The notes under the pieces were generated by a model that saw only the letters and a program-made list of their open reading frames with translations, was not told the DNA's origin and searched no databases. Positions 1 through 9,936 of a DNA stretch of 64,000 nt are shown here, one piece after another. Position numbers and translations under genes: made by a program. Numbering within the stretch: position 1 is the first letter of the stretch; every line of letters starts with the position of its first letter. The DNA comes from Candidatus Hydrothermus pacificus. Lineage in GTDB: Bacteria; Hydrothermota; Hydrothermia; Hydrothermales; Hydrothermaceae. The DNA is taken from positions 1,267 through 65,266 of the forward strand of contig MTOH01000016.1 of assembly GCA_002011615.1 (NCBI GenBank). The letters run 5' to 3'.

Positions 1-600
1 GGTGCATTTCTGCATCTTTTGCCCCATTCCCTTGAACATCTTTCTCCGATGACCGCATCATGGATTTTTATATCAGGATTTATTTTCTTTTTTTTACTTG
101 AAAGAATTTTAAGGTGGAGACACTGTCACGAACGGGGATGTGAAATTCACCCTGTTACCTACTTAAATTTACTTGGAGATGGACTTCATAATTTCATAGA
201 TGGCGTTGTGATTGCTGCGAGTTTTTTAGTAAGTTTTCATTTCGGAGTTGTAACAACTCTCGTTGTTATGGCACACGAGGTTCCTCAGGAAATAGGTGAT
301 TATGCAATACTGGTTTATGGAGGGATGGAAAGGTTAAAGGCACTATTTTTTAATTTTGCCTCTGCAATCACCGCCATCATAGGTGGTATTATGGGATACT
401 ATCTCCTTCATGGAACCCGGTATGTTCATTACATAATGCCCTTTGCAGCAGGAAACTTCTTTTATATTTCTGCTTCTGACCTTGTTCCGGAACTTCATAA
501 GGAGGTGAATTTTAAAAAATCATTAAATTCTTTTATTTTCTTTTTAGCAGGGATTTTTATCATGTATTTTATAAAAATAATTTTTAAAGGAGGTAATTAG
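1..600 (+). CDS. ZIP family metal transporter (5' truncated by window edge)
   Basis: Frame is open to base 1; TM-rich, motifs LGDGLHNFIDGVVIAASF and HEVPQEIGDYAIL typical of ZIP TM4/TM5. Confidence 0.9.
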   Translation, partial: GAFLHLLPHSLEHLSPMTASWIFISGFIFFFLLERILRWRHCHERGCEIHPVTYLNLLGDGLHNFIDGVVIAASFLVSFHFGVVTTLVVMAHEVPQEIGDYAILVYGGMERLKALFFNFASAITAIIGGIMGYYLLHGTRYVHYIMPFAAGNFFYISASDLVPELHKEVNFKKSLNSFIFFLAGIFIMYFIKIIFKGGN

Positions 601-601
601 A

Positions 602-961
602 ATGATAATCGCAATACCATCAAGGGGACCAAGAGGTCTTGAGGATGATATAAACGAGCATTTTGGAAGGTCCTATTATTATACATTTGTGAGTCTGGAG
701 GAAAATCAGATAAAAGGGGTTGAGGTTAAAGAAGTTCCTTTTTCAGAACACAGACCCGGTCAAATTCCTGAATGGATAAAACAGAATGGTGCTGAGTGTG
801 TGATATGCTGGGGTATGGGAAGGAGAGCTCAGGAATGGTTTGAAAAACTGGGAATACATGTAATAATGGGGTGCTCCGGAAAGATAAAGGATATTGTGGA
901 GGATTATATAAAGGGGAGTTTAGAAAAAGGTGAATGGGAATGTGGAAAGTGCGAGGAGTAA
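602..961 (+). CDS. NifX/NifB-type dinitrogenase iron-molybdenum cofactor biosynthesis family protein
   Basis: MIIAIPSRGPRGLEDDINEHFGRSYYYTFV; small single-domain protein. Confidence 0.75.
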   Translation: MIIAIPSRGPRGLEDDINEHFGRSYYYTFVSLEENQIKGVEVKEVPFSEHRPGQIPEWIKQNGAECVICWGMGRRAQEWFEKLGIHVIMGCSGKIKDIVEDYIKGSLEKGEWECGKCEE

Positions 962-1595
962 TAATTTCAGAATAAGATTATCAGAAGGTATTTTCTACTC
1001 AAACTTTTACAATATAAAAATATCCATCACAACAAAACTCTGGGATGGGATTTATCCATTTAATTCAAGGATACATTCTTTAAAACAGGTCCATGGAGAG
1101 AGGATAATAGAGGTTAAAAAGGGAAGTCTTTTTAAAAAAGAAGGAGACGGATTTTTCACCTCTGACAAAGGTGTTGTTCTTGAAGTCAAAACAGCGGATT
1201 GTTTTCCAGTTTTTATATCTGATAAAAATTTAATTATGCTTTTGCATGTTGGCTGGAGAGGTGCAAAAAAAGGCATAGTTGAGAAAGGAATTAAAATTTT
1301 TCAAGAAAGAGGGAATATAAAAGATGCAAGGGTATTTTTAGGACCCGGAATTAAAAAATGCTGTTATGAAATAAAAGAGGATGTTGCAAAATTCTTTGAA
1401 GAATTTATAGAAAAAAGGGATAAAAAAATATATCTTGACCTTGAAAAATTTATAATAGATAAATTCTTAAATGCGGGATTAAAAAAAGAAAATATATTTT
1501 CATTTCCCCATTGCACATCCTGTAGAAACGATTTATTTTACTCCCACAGAAAAGGTGATAGAGGAAGGATAAGGGCATGGATATTGAAAGAGTGA
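930..1595 (+). CDS. YfiH/LACC1 family multicopper polyphenol oxidase / purine nucleoside phosphorylase
   Basis: LKQVHG, KTADCFPVFISD, LHVGWRGAKKGIV, GPGIKKCCYEI, SCRNDLFYSHR motifs. Confidence 0.88.
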   Translation: MNGNVESARSNNFRIRLSEGIFYSNFYNIKISITTKLWDGIYPFNSRIHSLKQVHGERIIEVKKGSLFKKEGDGFFTSDKGVVLEVKTADCFPVFISDKNLIMLLHVGWRGAKKGIVEKGIKIFQERGNIKDARVFLGPGIKKCCYEIKEDVAKFFEEFIEKRDKKIYLDLEKFIIDKFLNAGLKKENIFSFPHCTSCRNDLFYSHRKGDRGRIRAWILKE

Positions 1596-1849
1596 AGCAC
1601 GATGCCTTAAAATTTTTAACTTCTGCAATGAATTCAAAGCACTTAAAGAAAAATATGGTTCATATATCTGAAGAAGAAAAAAGAGAAATGATAGAGGATG
1701 CAAAGTCTTTAAAAAGAAGAGAGGATTTTGAAAAATTAAGGAGAAAAAAGCAAAGCACCTTTACTTTTAAATGGCTTGAAGAGATTGTTAAATTTGTTGA
1801 TGTTAAATATCCCGGGTATTTTATAAAGGCTGATAAAAATGTTCTTTAG
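1577..1849 (+). CDS. hypothetical protein (90 aa)
   Basis: Overlapping ORF in operon; charged, no recognised domain. Confidence 0.6.
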   Translation: MDIERVKHDALKFLTSAMNSKHLKKNMVHISEEEKREMIEDAKSLKRREDFEKLRRKKQSTFTFKWLEEIVKFVDVKYPGYFIKADKNVL

Positions 1850-2225
1850 AAAGGGAAAAATTTTATTTTTGCTTTTTCTTTGTTTTTCTTTCTGTGCAAA
1901 AAAGGCACCACCACCTGGAAAGCCCGATATAGACCCTCCTGATGTTGAAATAGTTTCTCCTGAAAACGGTGCCTTTGTTTCAGGAACAACACTTGTGAAG
2001 GTTAATGCAAAAGACAGATCAAAAGTGATATATGTGGAAGCATTTGCCGATAAAAATTCCCTGGGACAGGATTCCTCAGAACCCTATATCTTTAAATTTC
2101 TGCCCTTTGACTCTATCCACTTTCTAAGTGCGGTTGCAATTGACGAATGGGATAATAGAGGAAAATCAGGCAGAATTAAGGTGATAAATAAAGATTTTAA
2201 GAGGGATACAACAAATAAAGAATAG
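1839..2225 (+). CDS. putative lipoprotein with Ig-like domain
   Basis: N-terminal hydrophobic stretch ending LCFSFCAKK (lipobox-like); DPPDVEIVSPENGAFVSGTTLVKVNAKD Ig-like pattern. Confidence 0.65.
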   Translation: MFFRKGKILFLLFLCFSFCAKKAPPPGKPDIDPPDVEIVSPENGAFVSGTTLVKVNAKDRSKVIYVEAFADKNSLGQDSSEPYIFKFLPFDSIHFLSAVAIDEWDNRGKSGRIKVINKDFKRDTTNKE

Positions 2226-2228
2226 GAG

Positions 2229-2807
2229 GTGTTTATGAAATATATATTTATATTTATGCTCTTAAACCAGACAGAGGGAGTTAAAATAGAAAGAATTTTA
2301 AACAAAGACTCAAAGCCTGAAAAAAGGATAGAGGTTGCAAAAAACTATAAGGATGTCAAAATAGAAGTTAAAGAAGGAACAAAGGCTCTGATAAAGACAG
2401 ATAAGGGTGAAATTCTGTGTGAACTCTATCCCCAGTATGCTCCAAAAACAGTTGAGAATTTTGTTAAACTTTCAAAACTTGGATTCTATGATGGTCTTAT
2501 ATTTCACAGGTATGTTTCGAACTTTGTGATTCAGGGTGGAGACCCTTATGGAACAGGATACGGAGATGCAGGTTACACAATTCCCTTAGAAGTTCATAAA
2601 GATGCAAAACATGTTGAGGGCGCACTGGGAATGGCAAGGTCACAGGACCCGAATTCAGGTTCCTGCCAGTTCTACATAACTCTTGCACCAACACCCCATC
2701 TTAATGGAAACTACACAGTATTTGGAAAAGTTATCAAAGGTATGGATATTGTTAAAAAATTGAGAAAAAAAGATGCCATTGAGAAAATTGAGATAATAGA
2801 AGAGTAA
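2229..2807 (+). CDS. cyclophilin-type peptidylprolyl isomerase
   Basis: FHRYVSNFVIQGGDPYGTGYG, LGMARSQDPNSGSCQFYITLAPTPHLNGNYTVFGKV. Confidence 0.95.
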   Translation: MFMKYIFIFMLLNQTEGVKIERILNKDSKPEKRIEVAKNYKDVKIEVKEGTKALIKTDKGEILCELYPQYAPKTVENFVKLSKLGFYDGLIFHRYVSNFVIQGGDPYGTGYGDAGYTIPLEVHKDAKHVEGALGMARSQDPNSGSCQFYITLAPTPHLNGNYTVFGKVIKGMDIVKKLRKKDAIEKIEIIEE

Positions 2808-2880
2808 AACTTCTAAAACATTTTAAATCATAGCTTAAATTTCCTTATAATTTAATCCAATTTTTAAAAAGGAGCTTTAA

Positions 2881-3804
2881 ATGGCAGATTTCGGGATAAT
2901 TGTTCATGGAGGTGCTGGAACACACAGAGATAAAAACAAAGCAAAAGAAGGTGTTATAAAAGCCACTGAAGAGGGATACAAGATTCTTGAAAAAGGAGGC
3001 GCTGCAATAGATGCTGTATGTGCTGCTGTTTGTGAGATGGAGAACAATCCCTATTTTAATGCAGGTTACGGTTCTGCACTCACTGCCACAGGAGAAGTTG
3101 AACTTGATGCTGCAATAATGATAGGTAATGAATTAAAATTTGGAGGAGTTGCAGGTATAAGAGGTTTCAAAAACCCGATTCTGATTGCAAGAAAGGTCAT
3201 GGAAAAAACAGATCATATATTACTCGCCGGCAAAGGAGCCGAGGAATTTGCTTTAATAGAAGGCTTCAGACGAGAAAACCTTTTAAGCGAGGAACGTTTT
3301 GCTCTTTATAGAAAAATTCTTTCCGGGGAGGACACTCATTTAAAGGATAGAATGAAGGAAACATGGAAATGGATAAGACAAAAATACGGGATTTTTGCAG
3401 GTGACACTGTTGGAGCCTGCGCTGTTGATAAAGATGGATTTACAGTAGCAGGAACATCCACAGGGGGTATATTTTTCAAAATGGAAGGAAGGATAGGAGA
3501 CACACCCTGCCCGGGATGCGGAACATACGCGACTCCTTATTGTGCTTCCTCTGCAACAGGACTTGGTGAATCAATCATGAAAATTGTTCTCACAAAGTAT
3601 GTGTGCGACAGAGTTGAAGAAGGTAAAAGTGTATCAGAGGCCTGTAAAATGGGTATAGATTACCTTGAAGAAAAAACAAAAGGCAGGGCAGGTGTTATTG
3701 CCATAAGTGCAGATTGCGAGTTCGGATACTATATGAATACCCCGATGATGCCCACTGCTTTTATAAAAAAAGGCGATAAAGAAATTAAACTGAGGGGGAT
3801 ATAA
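2881..3804 (+). CDS. isoaspartyl peptidase / L-asparaginase (Ntn hydrolase, type 2)
   Basis: IIVHGGAGTHRDK, NAGYGSALTATGEVELDAAIM, GDTVGACAVDKDGFTVAGTSTGG catalytic Thr region. Confidence 0.93.
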   Translation: MADFGIIVHGGAGTHRDKNKAKEGVIKATEEGYKILEKGGAAIDAVCAAVCEMENNPYFNAGYGSALTATGEVELDAAIMIGNELKFGGVAGIRGFKNPILIARKVMEKTDHILLAGKGAEEFALIEGFRRENLLSEERFALYRKILSGEDTHLKDRMKETWKWIRQKYGIFAGDTVGACAVDKDGFTVAGTSTGGIFFKMEGRIGDTPCPGCGTYATPYCASSATGLGESIMKIVLTKYVCDRVEEGKSVSEACKMGIDYLEEKTKGRAGVIAISADCEFGYYMNTPMMPTAFIKKGDKEIKLRGI

Positions 3805-5148
3805 ATGGAATTAATAAACACGATTTCCAACTGGGTCTGGGGACCGGTTACCATAATACTGCTTGTGGGAACAGGAATTTACCTTACATTTCGATTAAAA
3901 TTAATCCAGTTTCGTGGGCTTAAACACGCAATAGCCTTAATAACGGGCAAATATGATAAACCTGAGGATACGGGTGAGATAACCCATTTTCAGGCTTTAT
4001 CAACCGCACTTTCAGCAACAATAGGAGTCGGTAACATAGCAGGAGTTGCAACCGCAATAGCAGCAGGAGGTCCTGGTGCTGTTTTCTGGATGTGGGTTAC
4101 TGCAATTTTTGGTTCTGCTCTTAAATATACTTCATGCACTCTTTCCCTTAGATTTAGAGAAATAAGGAAAGATGGAGTCGTTTCAGGTGGTCCTATGTAT
4201 TATATTGAAAAGGGACTGGGATTTAAACCTCTTGCAATTTTATTTGCCGTATGTGGAGCAATTGCTGCATTCGGCATAGGGAATATGGTTCAATCAAATA
4301 CAGTTGCTGATGCATTAAAGAGTTCTTTTTATATCCCTGTATGGATTTCAGGATTTATCATAGCGATTCTCGTTGCCCTTGTCATAATAGGTGGTATAAA
4401 AAGAATTGCACAGGTTGCTCAGAGATTAACCCCGGGAATGACTGTCTTTTACGTTGTTACCGCGATAATTATCCTGTTAATAAATCTTCCTAAAATTCCC
4501 CATGCACTTTATTTAATATTTAAATATGCCTTTAATCCTGTTGCTGCAACAGGTGGATTTTTAGGTTCAACGGTTTTGTATACGATAAGGATGGGAGTTG
4601 CAAGAGGAATATTTTCAAATGAATCGGGTCTGGGTTCTGCTCCAATAGCCCATGCAGCAGCAAAAACAGAAGAACCGGTCAGAGAAGGTCTTGTTGCAAT
4701 GATAGGTCCTTTTGTGGATACGCTCCTTATATGCTCAATGACAGCCCTCGTTATAATCACAACAGGAGTATGGAGTTCAGGTGAAACAGGAGCACCTTTA
4801 ACAGCAATGGGCTTTGGAAAAGGTTTTTTTATCCCTAAGATAGGTGAATATGTGGTATCCGTGGGAGTTGCCCTTTTTGCCTTCTCAACAATGCTCGGAT
4901 GGAGCTATTATGGTGAGAAGTGTGCCGAGTATCTGTTCGGTGAAAAAATAATTTATCCTTACAGATGGCTTTTTGTGCTTTTCATATTCATGGGCGCGGT
5001 ATTCAGACTGCCCCTTGTATGGACTCTATCAGATATAGCAAACGGATTGATGGCATTTCCAAATCTAATAGGTTTGATATTTCTATCGCCACTTGTAGCA
5101 AAACTCACACATGATTACTTTAAAAGACAATTCAAAAAATCTATTTGA
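3805..5148 (+). CDS. alanine/glycine:cation symporter (AGCS family)
   Basis: TALSATIGVGNIAGVATAIAAGGPGAVFWMW, GVARGIFSNESGLGSAPIAHAAA. Confidence 0.95.
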   Translation: MELINTISNWVWGPVTIILLVGTGIYLTFRLKLIQFRGLKHAIALITGKYDKPEDTGEITHFQALSTALSATIGVGNIAGVATAIAAGGPGAVFWMWVTAIFGSALKYTSCTLSLRFREIRKDGVVSGGPMYYIEKGLGFKPLAILFAVCGAIAAFGIGNMVQSNTVADALKSSFYIPVWISGFIIAILVALVIIGGIKRIAQVAQRLTPGMTVFYVVTAIIILLINLPKIPHALYLIFKYAFNPVAATGGFLGSTVLYTIRMGVARGIFSNESGLGSAPIAHAAAKTEEPVREGLVAMIGPFVDTLLICSMTALVIITTGVWSSGETGAPLTAMGFGKGFFIPKIGEYVVSVGVALFAFSTMLGWSYYGEKCAEYLFGEKIIYPYRWLFVLFIFMGAVFRLPLVWTLSDIANGLMAFPNLIGLIFLSPLVAKLTHDYFKRQFKKSI

Positions 5149-5200
5149 AATAAAAGATTATTTTTCTTTAAACTTAATTTAATTAACCCGGGAGGAAGTT

Positions 5201-5599
5201 ATGCAGGAAAAGATATATGAGGAAATGTCAAAATCTGCGGGATGGATGAAATTTATAGGTATACTTTCAATAATAGGTGGTGCTCTGGGATGGATGAAAT
5301 TTATAGGTATACTTTCAATAATAGGTGGTGCTCTTTCTGCTCTCAGTATTGTTGGTATCATAATAGCCTGGCTACCTATCTGGATGGGTATTGTTCTTTT
5401 TCAGGCAGGAAGTGCAGCATCTGCCGCGGGGCTTGCAAAAGATGAAATAAAACTTGTAGAAGCCATATCCAAGCTAAGGTTATATTTTGTAATTATGGGA
5501 ATAACAGTGATAGTGGGAATAGCCTTTTCAATACTGGCAACCCTTATAGCTATGATGACAGGCTTCTGGGCACTTGGTGGCGGTTACGGAGGTTATTAA
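5201..5599 (+). CDS. DUF5362-like small membrane protein containing a 16-aa tandem duplication
   Basis: TM segments, LVEAISKLRLYFVIMGI; internal perfect repeat GWMKFIGILSIIGGAL x2. Confidence 0.7.
   Translation: MQEKIYEEMSKSAGWMKFIGILSIIGGALGWMKFIGILSIIGGALSALSIVGIIIAWLPIWMGIVLFQAGSAASAAGLAKDEIKLVEAISKLRLYFVIMGITVIVGIAFSILATLIAMMTGFWALGGGYGGY
5239..5334 (+). repeat. perfect tandem duplication, 2 x 48 bp, in frame
   Basis: gggatggatgaaatttataggtatactttcaataataggtggtgctct at 5239-5286 and again at 5287-5334 with no mismatch. Confidence 0.98.
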
Positions 5600-6201
5600 A
5601 AAAGCTCGATATCCAGAAGTTTAAATTTTTCTTCTGTTAAAGGATTCAGGATTTCTATAAAAGGTTCTTTTATATCTTTCTTAAAAGGCACAACCGCGTA
5701 AAATTTCCTGTTTTTCAAATTCTTTTCTTTTAAGATTTTCAGAATCTTTTCATAGTCTGCTGCTCTTGATACGAATGCTTCTCCTGGAATTTCATCCATC
5801 CGGGAAAGGTCTTCCCTTATAACACGGACATTTTTCAAACCCAAGGCAAGTTTCACTTCTTTTAAAAACACTGTTTTTTTTACATTTCTTTCAATTAAAA
5901 AAATGCTCTTTTCAGGATTCAGGATTGCGAGTGGAACGCCTGGAAAACCCGCTCCTGAACCTATATCGGTTATGCTCGGTTTATCTATATTCCTGGATAT
6001 TAAAACAGAGTCTGTAAAATGCTTTCTGGCAATAAAATATAAATCCCTTTCTGAAACAAGAGCGATTTTACTGCTCTCCTTTATTATGCTCATATGGTAT
6101 TTTTTCCACTTCTCCTCGTACTGAAGTGCTTCTGGAAACTTCTTTAATAGAAAATTAAAAAAGGAATCGATATCTTTTAGAACTTCCTGGTAATCAATCA
6201 T
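5596..6201 (-). CDS. rsmG: 16S rRNA (guanine527-N7)-methyltransferase RsmG
   Basis: ITDIGSGAGFPGVPLAILNP SAM-binding motif. Confidence 0.92.
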   Translation of the reverse strand: MIDYQEVLKDIDSFFNFLLKKFPEALQYEEKWKKYHMSIIKESSKIALVSERDLYFIARKHFTDSVLISRNIDKPSITDIGSGAGFPGVPLAILNPEKSIFLIERNVKKTVFLKEVKLALGLKNVRVIREDLSRMDEIPGEAFVSRAADYEKILKILKEKNLKNRKFYAVVPFKKDIKEPFIEILNPLTEEKFKLLDIELF

Positions 6202-7735
6202 TCCTTATTTTTTTCTTCACAAGAGGATTCACGTTAATATCTTTAAGTATTATATCATAGGTTGTAATTGAGAAAGGAATATAGGGATTCCCTTCAAAAA
6301 AATTAAAGGAACTCATGTTTCCCAGAACACCTTTTATTTTACCCCACATATCTTCAAAAGATGAAAAATTAATTTCAAGATTTTTAATCTCTCTCTTATT
6401 TCCATTTTTATAGAGTATAAACCCTTTTGTTATTTCAAAAGAAAGAGGAGACCTTATTTGAATATCTTCAATAATCAATATACTGTCTCTTAAAAGATTC
6501 TTTTCAGGCAAATCCTTTACAAAAACATTTGTCATAAACGGAAAGGGTTTTGAATAAAGAGCTGACCTTGCATGTCCATTTGAATTAGAAAATTCGCTCA
6601 CCGGTTCTCTCTTTAAAAGAAAATTTTTTAAAATACCCCTTTCAATCAGATTGACATGCTCTGACCTGACACCTTCATCATCATATAACAAAAATCCTGC
6701 AAGAGGTTTTTTATTAAAATAATCAATATCAGGTTTATCATAAACATCTATGTCAGCCGTGATTTTTCTACCTATTTTCTGAATAAAACTCTTTAAGTTA
6801 TCATAATTATCCTTACTTAAAAAAAATGTATTTTTTACAAGGTTTGAAATAAATTTTGCAGAGGATATACCACCCAGAACAACATCACCGTTGTATCCCT
6901 TTATCTCATTCCCATTCACATGCTTTTTAAAATCTTCAATAAAACTAATTGCCTCCTGCAAACATCTTTTACCAAGAATTTCATCAATCTCATATCCAAA
7001 AAATTCCCTTGAGCTACTGTAACGTTTACCTTCCTTATCAAAAGCGGACACAGATACTCTCATGAGAAAATAACTACCTGTATCTTCAATTTCAGTACCT
7101 TCGGTATTAACAATAATTCGTTTTTTTCTTATAAAATAAAAGGATAGTTTACCCGAATAAAGGAATTCAACCTTTAAGACTCTGGAATAAAATTTATCCA
7201 TAATCTCTTTTATTCTCTTATAATTAACCTTTTTCATCTCTCTTTTCTTGTAGTTCACAGGTTTTTCTTTTGAGAATGATGCGGATGTATCTTCGGGTAA
7301 AAAAGCGGTTTTACTCTTTTCTCTTTTATAATAATCACTAACTGCATTTTTATAGCCAAAATCAGTCATTTTCCATAAGGTATGCCTTATTGCATACTCT
7401 TCATCTTCAAGGGGAAACTTTGGATATGCAAGATTTTTAAAATCATAACGAGTTGAAAATCCGGAGCCAAAGAAATTAGAACTCACCCCGTCTTCCCTGT
7501 AATCACCAACCCTAACTTCAACATAGGGTGCCCTTGAAACGGTTTTTCTCTCCTCACAGAGCCCTGCTTTTCCATATTCTAAATAATAAAGCTCTATTTC
7601 AGTAATCCTGTAAAGAATAAAATAGGGTTTTACTTCTGAATTTCTTTTTAGATACTCAAAATTTCTGTGCAGTTCCTTTTTTAGAAAGTCTTTTGTTCCT
7701 GAGAAAATTAAAATAGAGATTAATAATGTGTTCAT
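6194..7735 (-). CDS. TldD/PmbA (TldE-like) family protein lacking the HExxxH motif, predicted exported
   Basis: Same layout as the neighbouring TldD homologue (SNGHARSA, KPLAGFLLYDDEGVRSEHVNLIERGILKNFLL) but no HExxxH; N-terminal hydrophobic segment. Confidence 0.75.
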   Translation of the reverse strand: MNTLLISILIFSGTKDFLKKELHRNFEYLKRNSEVKPYFILYRITEIELYYLEYGKAGLCEERKTVSRAPYVEVRVGDYREDGVSSNFFGSGFSTRYDFKNLAYPKFPLEDEEYAIRHTLWKMTDFGYKNAVSDYYKREKSKTAFLPEDTSASFSKEKPVNYKKREMKKVNYKRIKEIMDKFYSRVLKVEFLYSGKLSFYFIRKKRIIVNTEGTEIEDTGSYFLMRVSVSAFDKEGKRYSSSREFFGYEIDEILGKRCLQEAISFIEDFKKHVNGNEIKGYNGDVVLGGISSAKFISNLVKNTFFLSKDNYDNLKSFIQKIGRKITADIDVYDKPDIDYFNKKPLAGFLLYDDEGVRSEHVNLIERGILKNFLLKREPVSEFSNSNGHARSALYSKPFPFMTNVFVKDLPEKNLLRDSILIIEDIQIRSPLSFEITKGFILYKNGNKREIKNLEINFSSFEDMWGKIKGVLGNMSSFNFFEGNPYIPFSITTYDIILKDINVNPLVKKKIRND

Positions 7736-9393
7736 GGCGGTGGTATAATCGGGGGTTTTAAATAACTCTTTTCCCTTTTTGCAAGTTCCATCTCTCTTAT
7801 AAGCACTGATGGAGAAACTATACCAACGGGTATGCTTCCAGACTCTGCACCACAGAATCCATTATAACATCCAGGGTCATCACCAAGTGCAACTATATTT
7901 TTAAGAGAAATAAGCGGGGTTCCTCCAAATCTTATGCCTCTTATATACTCCTCTTTCCCGTTCACCCATAACCTCTTGGCAACTATTGGTTCTGATTCAA
8001 AAGTTTCAAGTGTAAACTTTGTTGTCTGGGTTCTACCCTCTGTAATCTTTTCAATAATTATACCGTATTCTTTACCCTGTTTTTTACACTCCTGTATTAA
8101 AAGTTTTTTAAGAGAGTCCACCGGTAGAGGATTGAGATTTTCAATTATCAAATTCCCCTGCCTCGGCACAGGTGGATTAAAGGAGTTTAAAAGGTAAAAA
8201 GGAGATGCTCTACCATGACCATTAGAATTTTTAAACTGAAGCAGAGGTCTTCTTGAAAGCAAAAACCTTTTTAAGACACCCCTTTCAATTAAATTAACCT
8301 TTTTTGCCTTTATACCTTCTTCATCAAACCTGTAGAACCCACTTAAAGGAAATTTTTTAAAATATTTTAAATCAGGAGCATCATAGACATTTAGAAAAGC
8401 AGGTAAAATTCTTTCACCTAATTTTTCTTTAAAAATTTCTCCTTCAATTCTTGAACGCTGTCTGTGCCCTTCAAGCCTGTGCCCTAAAATTTCATGAAAG
8501 AAAACACCTGCTCCCGGGGAAACTATTAAAACAGGTCCTTTATAGGACTCCTGAATTTCACAACTCTTCATTTTTCTCACATTCTTGATTATATTTAAGG
8601 CACATCTTATAATAGAGTCAGAAGAGGGCATATCTTTTTCTTCAAAGAAGAAAAAACTTTCAAAATCAGATACCCACATCCCGTCAATTGCCTTTGTTTC
8701 TGCATAAACATATATATAATTGTAGTTCCGATTCTCAAATATCTTTCTGCCCTCTGTATCAACAAAATATTTCCTCTGTTCTATTGTGTAGAAAGCCACA
8801 CCCGATGAAAGTATATCAGGTTCTTTTTTAAAAATCTTTGATACATCCTTTAAAATTTCTCTAACTTTTTTCAGGTCCACAGGTTTATACTTTCCTGTGT
8901 CAATAAAAGTTTCAGCCTTTTCACGGGTAAAAGAAGGCAGCGTGTCTTCTGAAAACTCCTGAATTTTTTTAGCCTTTTTATCAAAATACCTTATCCTTGC
9001 AATCTGATAACTCCTTAAAGAAAATTTTGAAAGCAGTTTTTTCCATAACTTATTTTCCTCACAGGGTATGTTCATGTGAATTAAAATTTGCCTTATCTCG
9101 CTTTCTTCTTCACCCGGAAAATAAAGCTCATCAGGATAGATTGAGCTGTCAAAACTATAATCCCCCACCCTTATCCTTGAACTAAAATAGCCTTTTTTAT
9201 TCTCAAAATCCTTTGTAATAGAACCAAGGGATGCCTCAAGTTCTTTTCTCTGTTCAAACACAACCTGATACTCCATATAATAGGGATTAACATCTTTTTT
9301 TCTTAAAATTTCAAAATTGGATTCCAACTCCATTTCAAGAAGGTTCAAAAACTTTGCAGGAGACAGACATAAAATTACAAAAATCAGTTTCAT
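7732..9393 (-). CDS. TldD-like metallopeptidase, predicted exported
   Basis: FFHEILGHRLEGHRQRSRIEGEIF (HExxxH), GFYRFDEEGIKAKKVNLIERGVLKRFLL; N-terminal hydrophobic segment. Confidence 0.85.
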   Translation of the reverse strand: MKLIFVILCLSPAKFLNLLEMELESNFEILRKKDVNPYYMEYQVVFEQRKELEASLGSITKDFENKKGYFSSRIRVGDYSFDSSIYPDELYFPGEEESEIRQILIHMNIPCEENKLWKKLLSKFSLRSYQIARIRYFDKKAKKIQEFSEDTLPSFTREKAETFIDTGKYKPVDLKKVREILKDVSKIFKKEPDILSSGVAFYTIEQRKYFVDTEGRKIFENRNYNYIYVYAETKAIDGMWVSDFESFFFFEEKDMPSSDSIIRCALNIIKNVRKMKSCEIQESYKGPVLIVSPGAGVFFHEILGHRLEGHRQRSRIEGEIFKEKLGERILPAFLNVYDAPDLKYFKKFPLSGFYRFDEEGIKAKKVNLIERGVLKRFLLSRRPLLQFKNSNGHGRASPFYLLNSFNPPVPRQGNLIIENLNPLPVDSLKKLLIQECKKQGKEYGIIIEKITEGRTQTTKFTLETFESEPIVAKRLWVNGKEEYIRGIRFGGTPLISLKNIVALGDDPGCYNGFCGAESGSIPVGIVSPSVLIREMELAKREKSYLKPPIIPPP

Positions 9394-9635
9394 AATAAGT
9401 AAATAAAGATATGGGTTTTAATAAAAAATTTGCAATATTACAAGTTATCTCATCAAAAATCTGATTGAAATGAATTCGTTAAATATAATGAAGGAATTTA
9501 AATAAAAAATTTGCTCAAACCCGAACAATTTATACTTCTTATTCTTTCTCTTTATATTCTGCTTTGAGTTGATGAGATTTTCTGGATATTTCAGCAAGTC
9601 TTTTGTTAAGCGGATTTGATTATACCATAATATAT

Positions 9636-9768
9636 TAACACCCCCTCCTTTATCCGGGGGAATTAAAACTCCCATCAAGGGGGAGGAGATTATCTGTTAA
9701 TTTCTCTACTAAAAAATGAGGCTGTTTTCCCTCTCCCTTGATGGGAGGGGTAAGGGGAGGGTGATAAA
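9636..9768. repeat. inverted pair of a GC-rich repeat unit
   Basis: Left ttaacaccccctccttta...actcccatcaagggggaggag; right ctctcccttgatgggaggggtaaggggagggtgataa is its imperfect reverse complement. Confidence 0.75.
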
Positions 9769-9936
9769 ACTATAGGAGTGAGAGGTTCATTAAAGGGTTT
9801 TTAGATGTTACAATAAAAAACAAAGATAAACAAAAGTCTGGAAATGTGTATAGATAAACAAGGAAGTTATTTTGTTTCCTTTTTGACTTAAAGCCATCTA
9901 TTGAATTAAAATTAATTTTTAAAAAGGAAAATTATT

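Noticed and set aside
5242-5445. 67-aa alternative-frame ORF with repeated MDEIYRYTFNNRWCS
   Set aside because: It is the shifted-frame reading of the 48-bp duplication inside the membrane protein gene.
9445-9678. 77-aa minus-strand ORF
   Set aside because: No SD, starts in the inverted repeat and has AT-driven composition; likely not coding.
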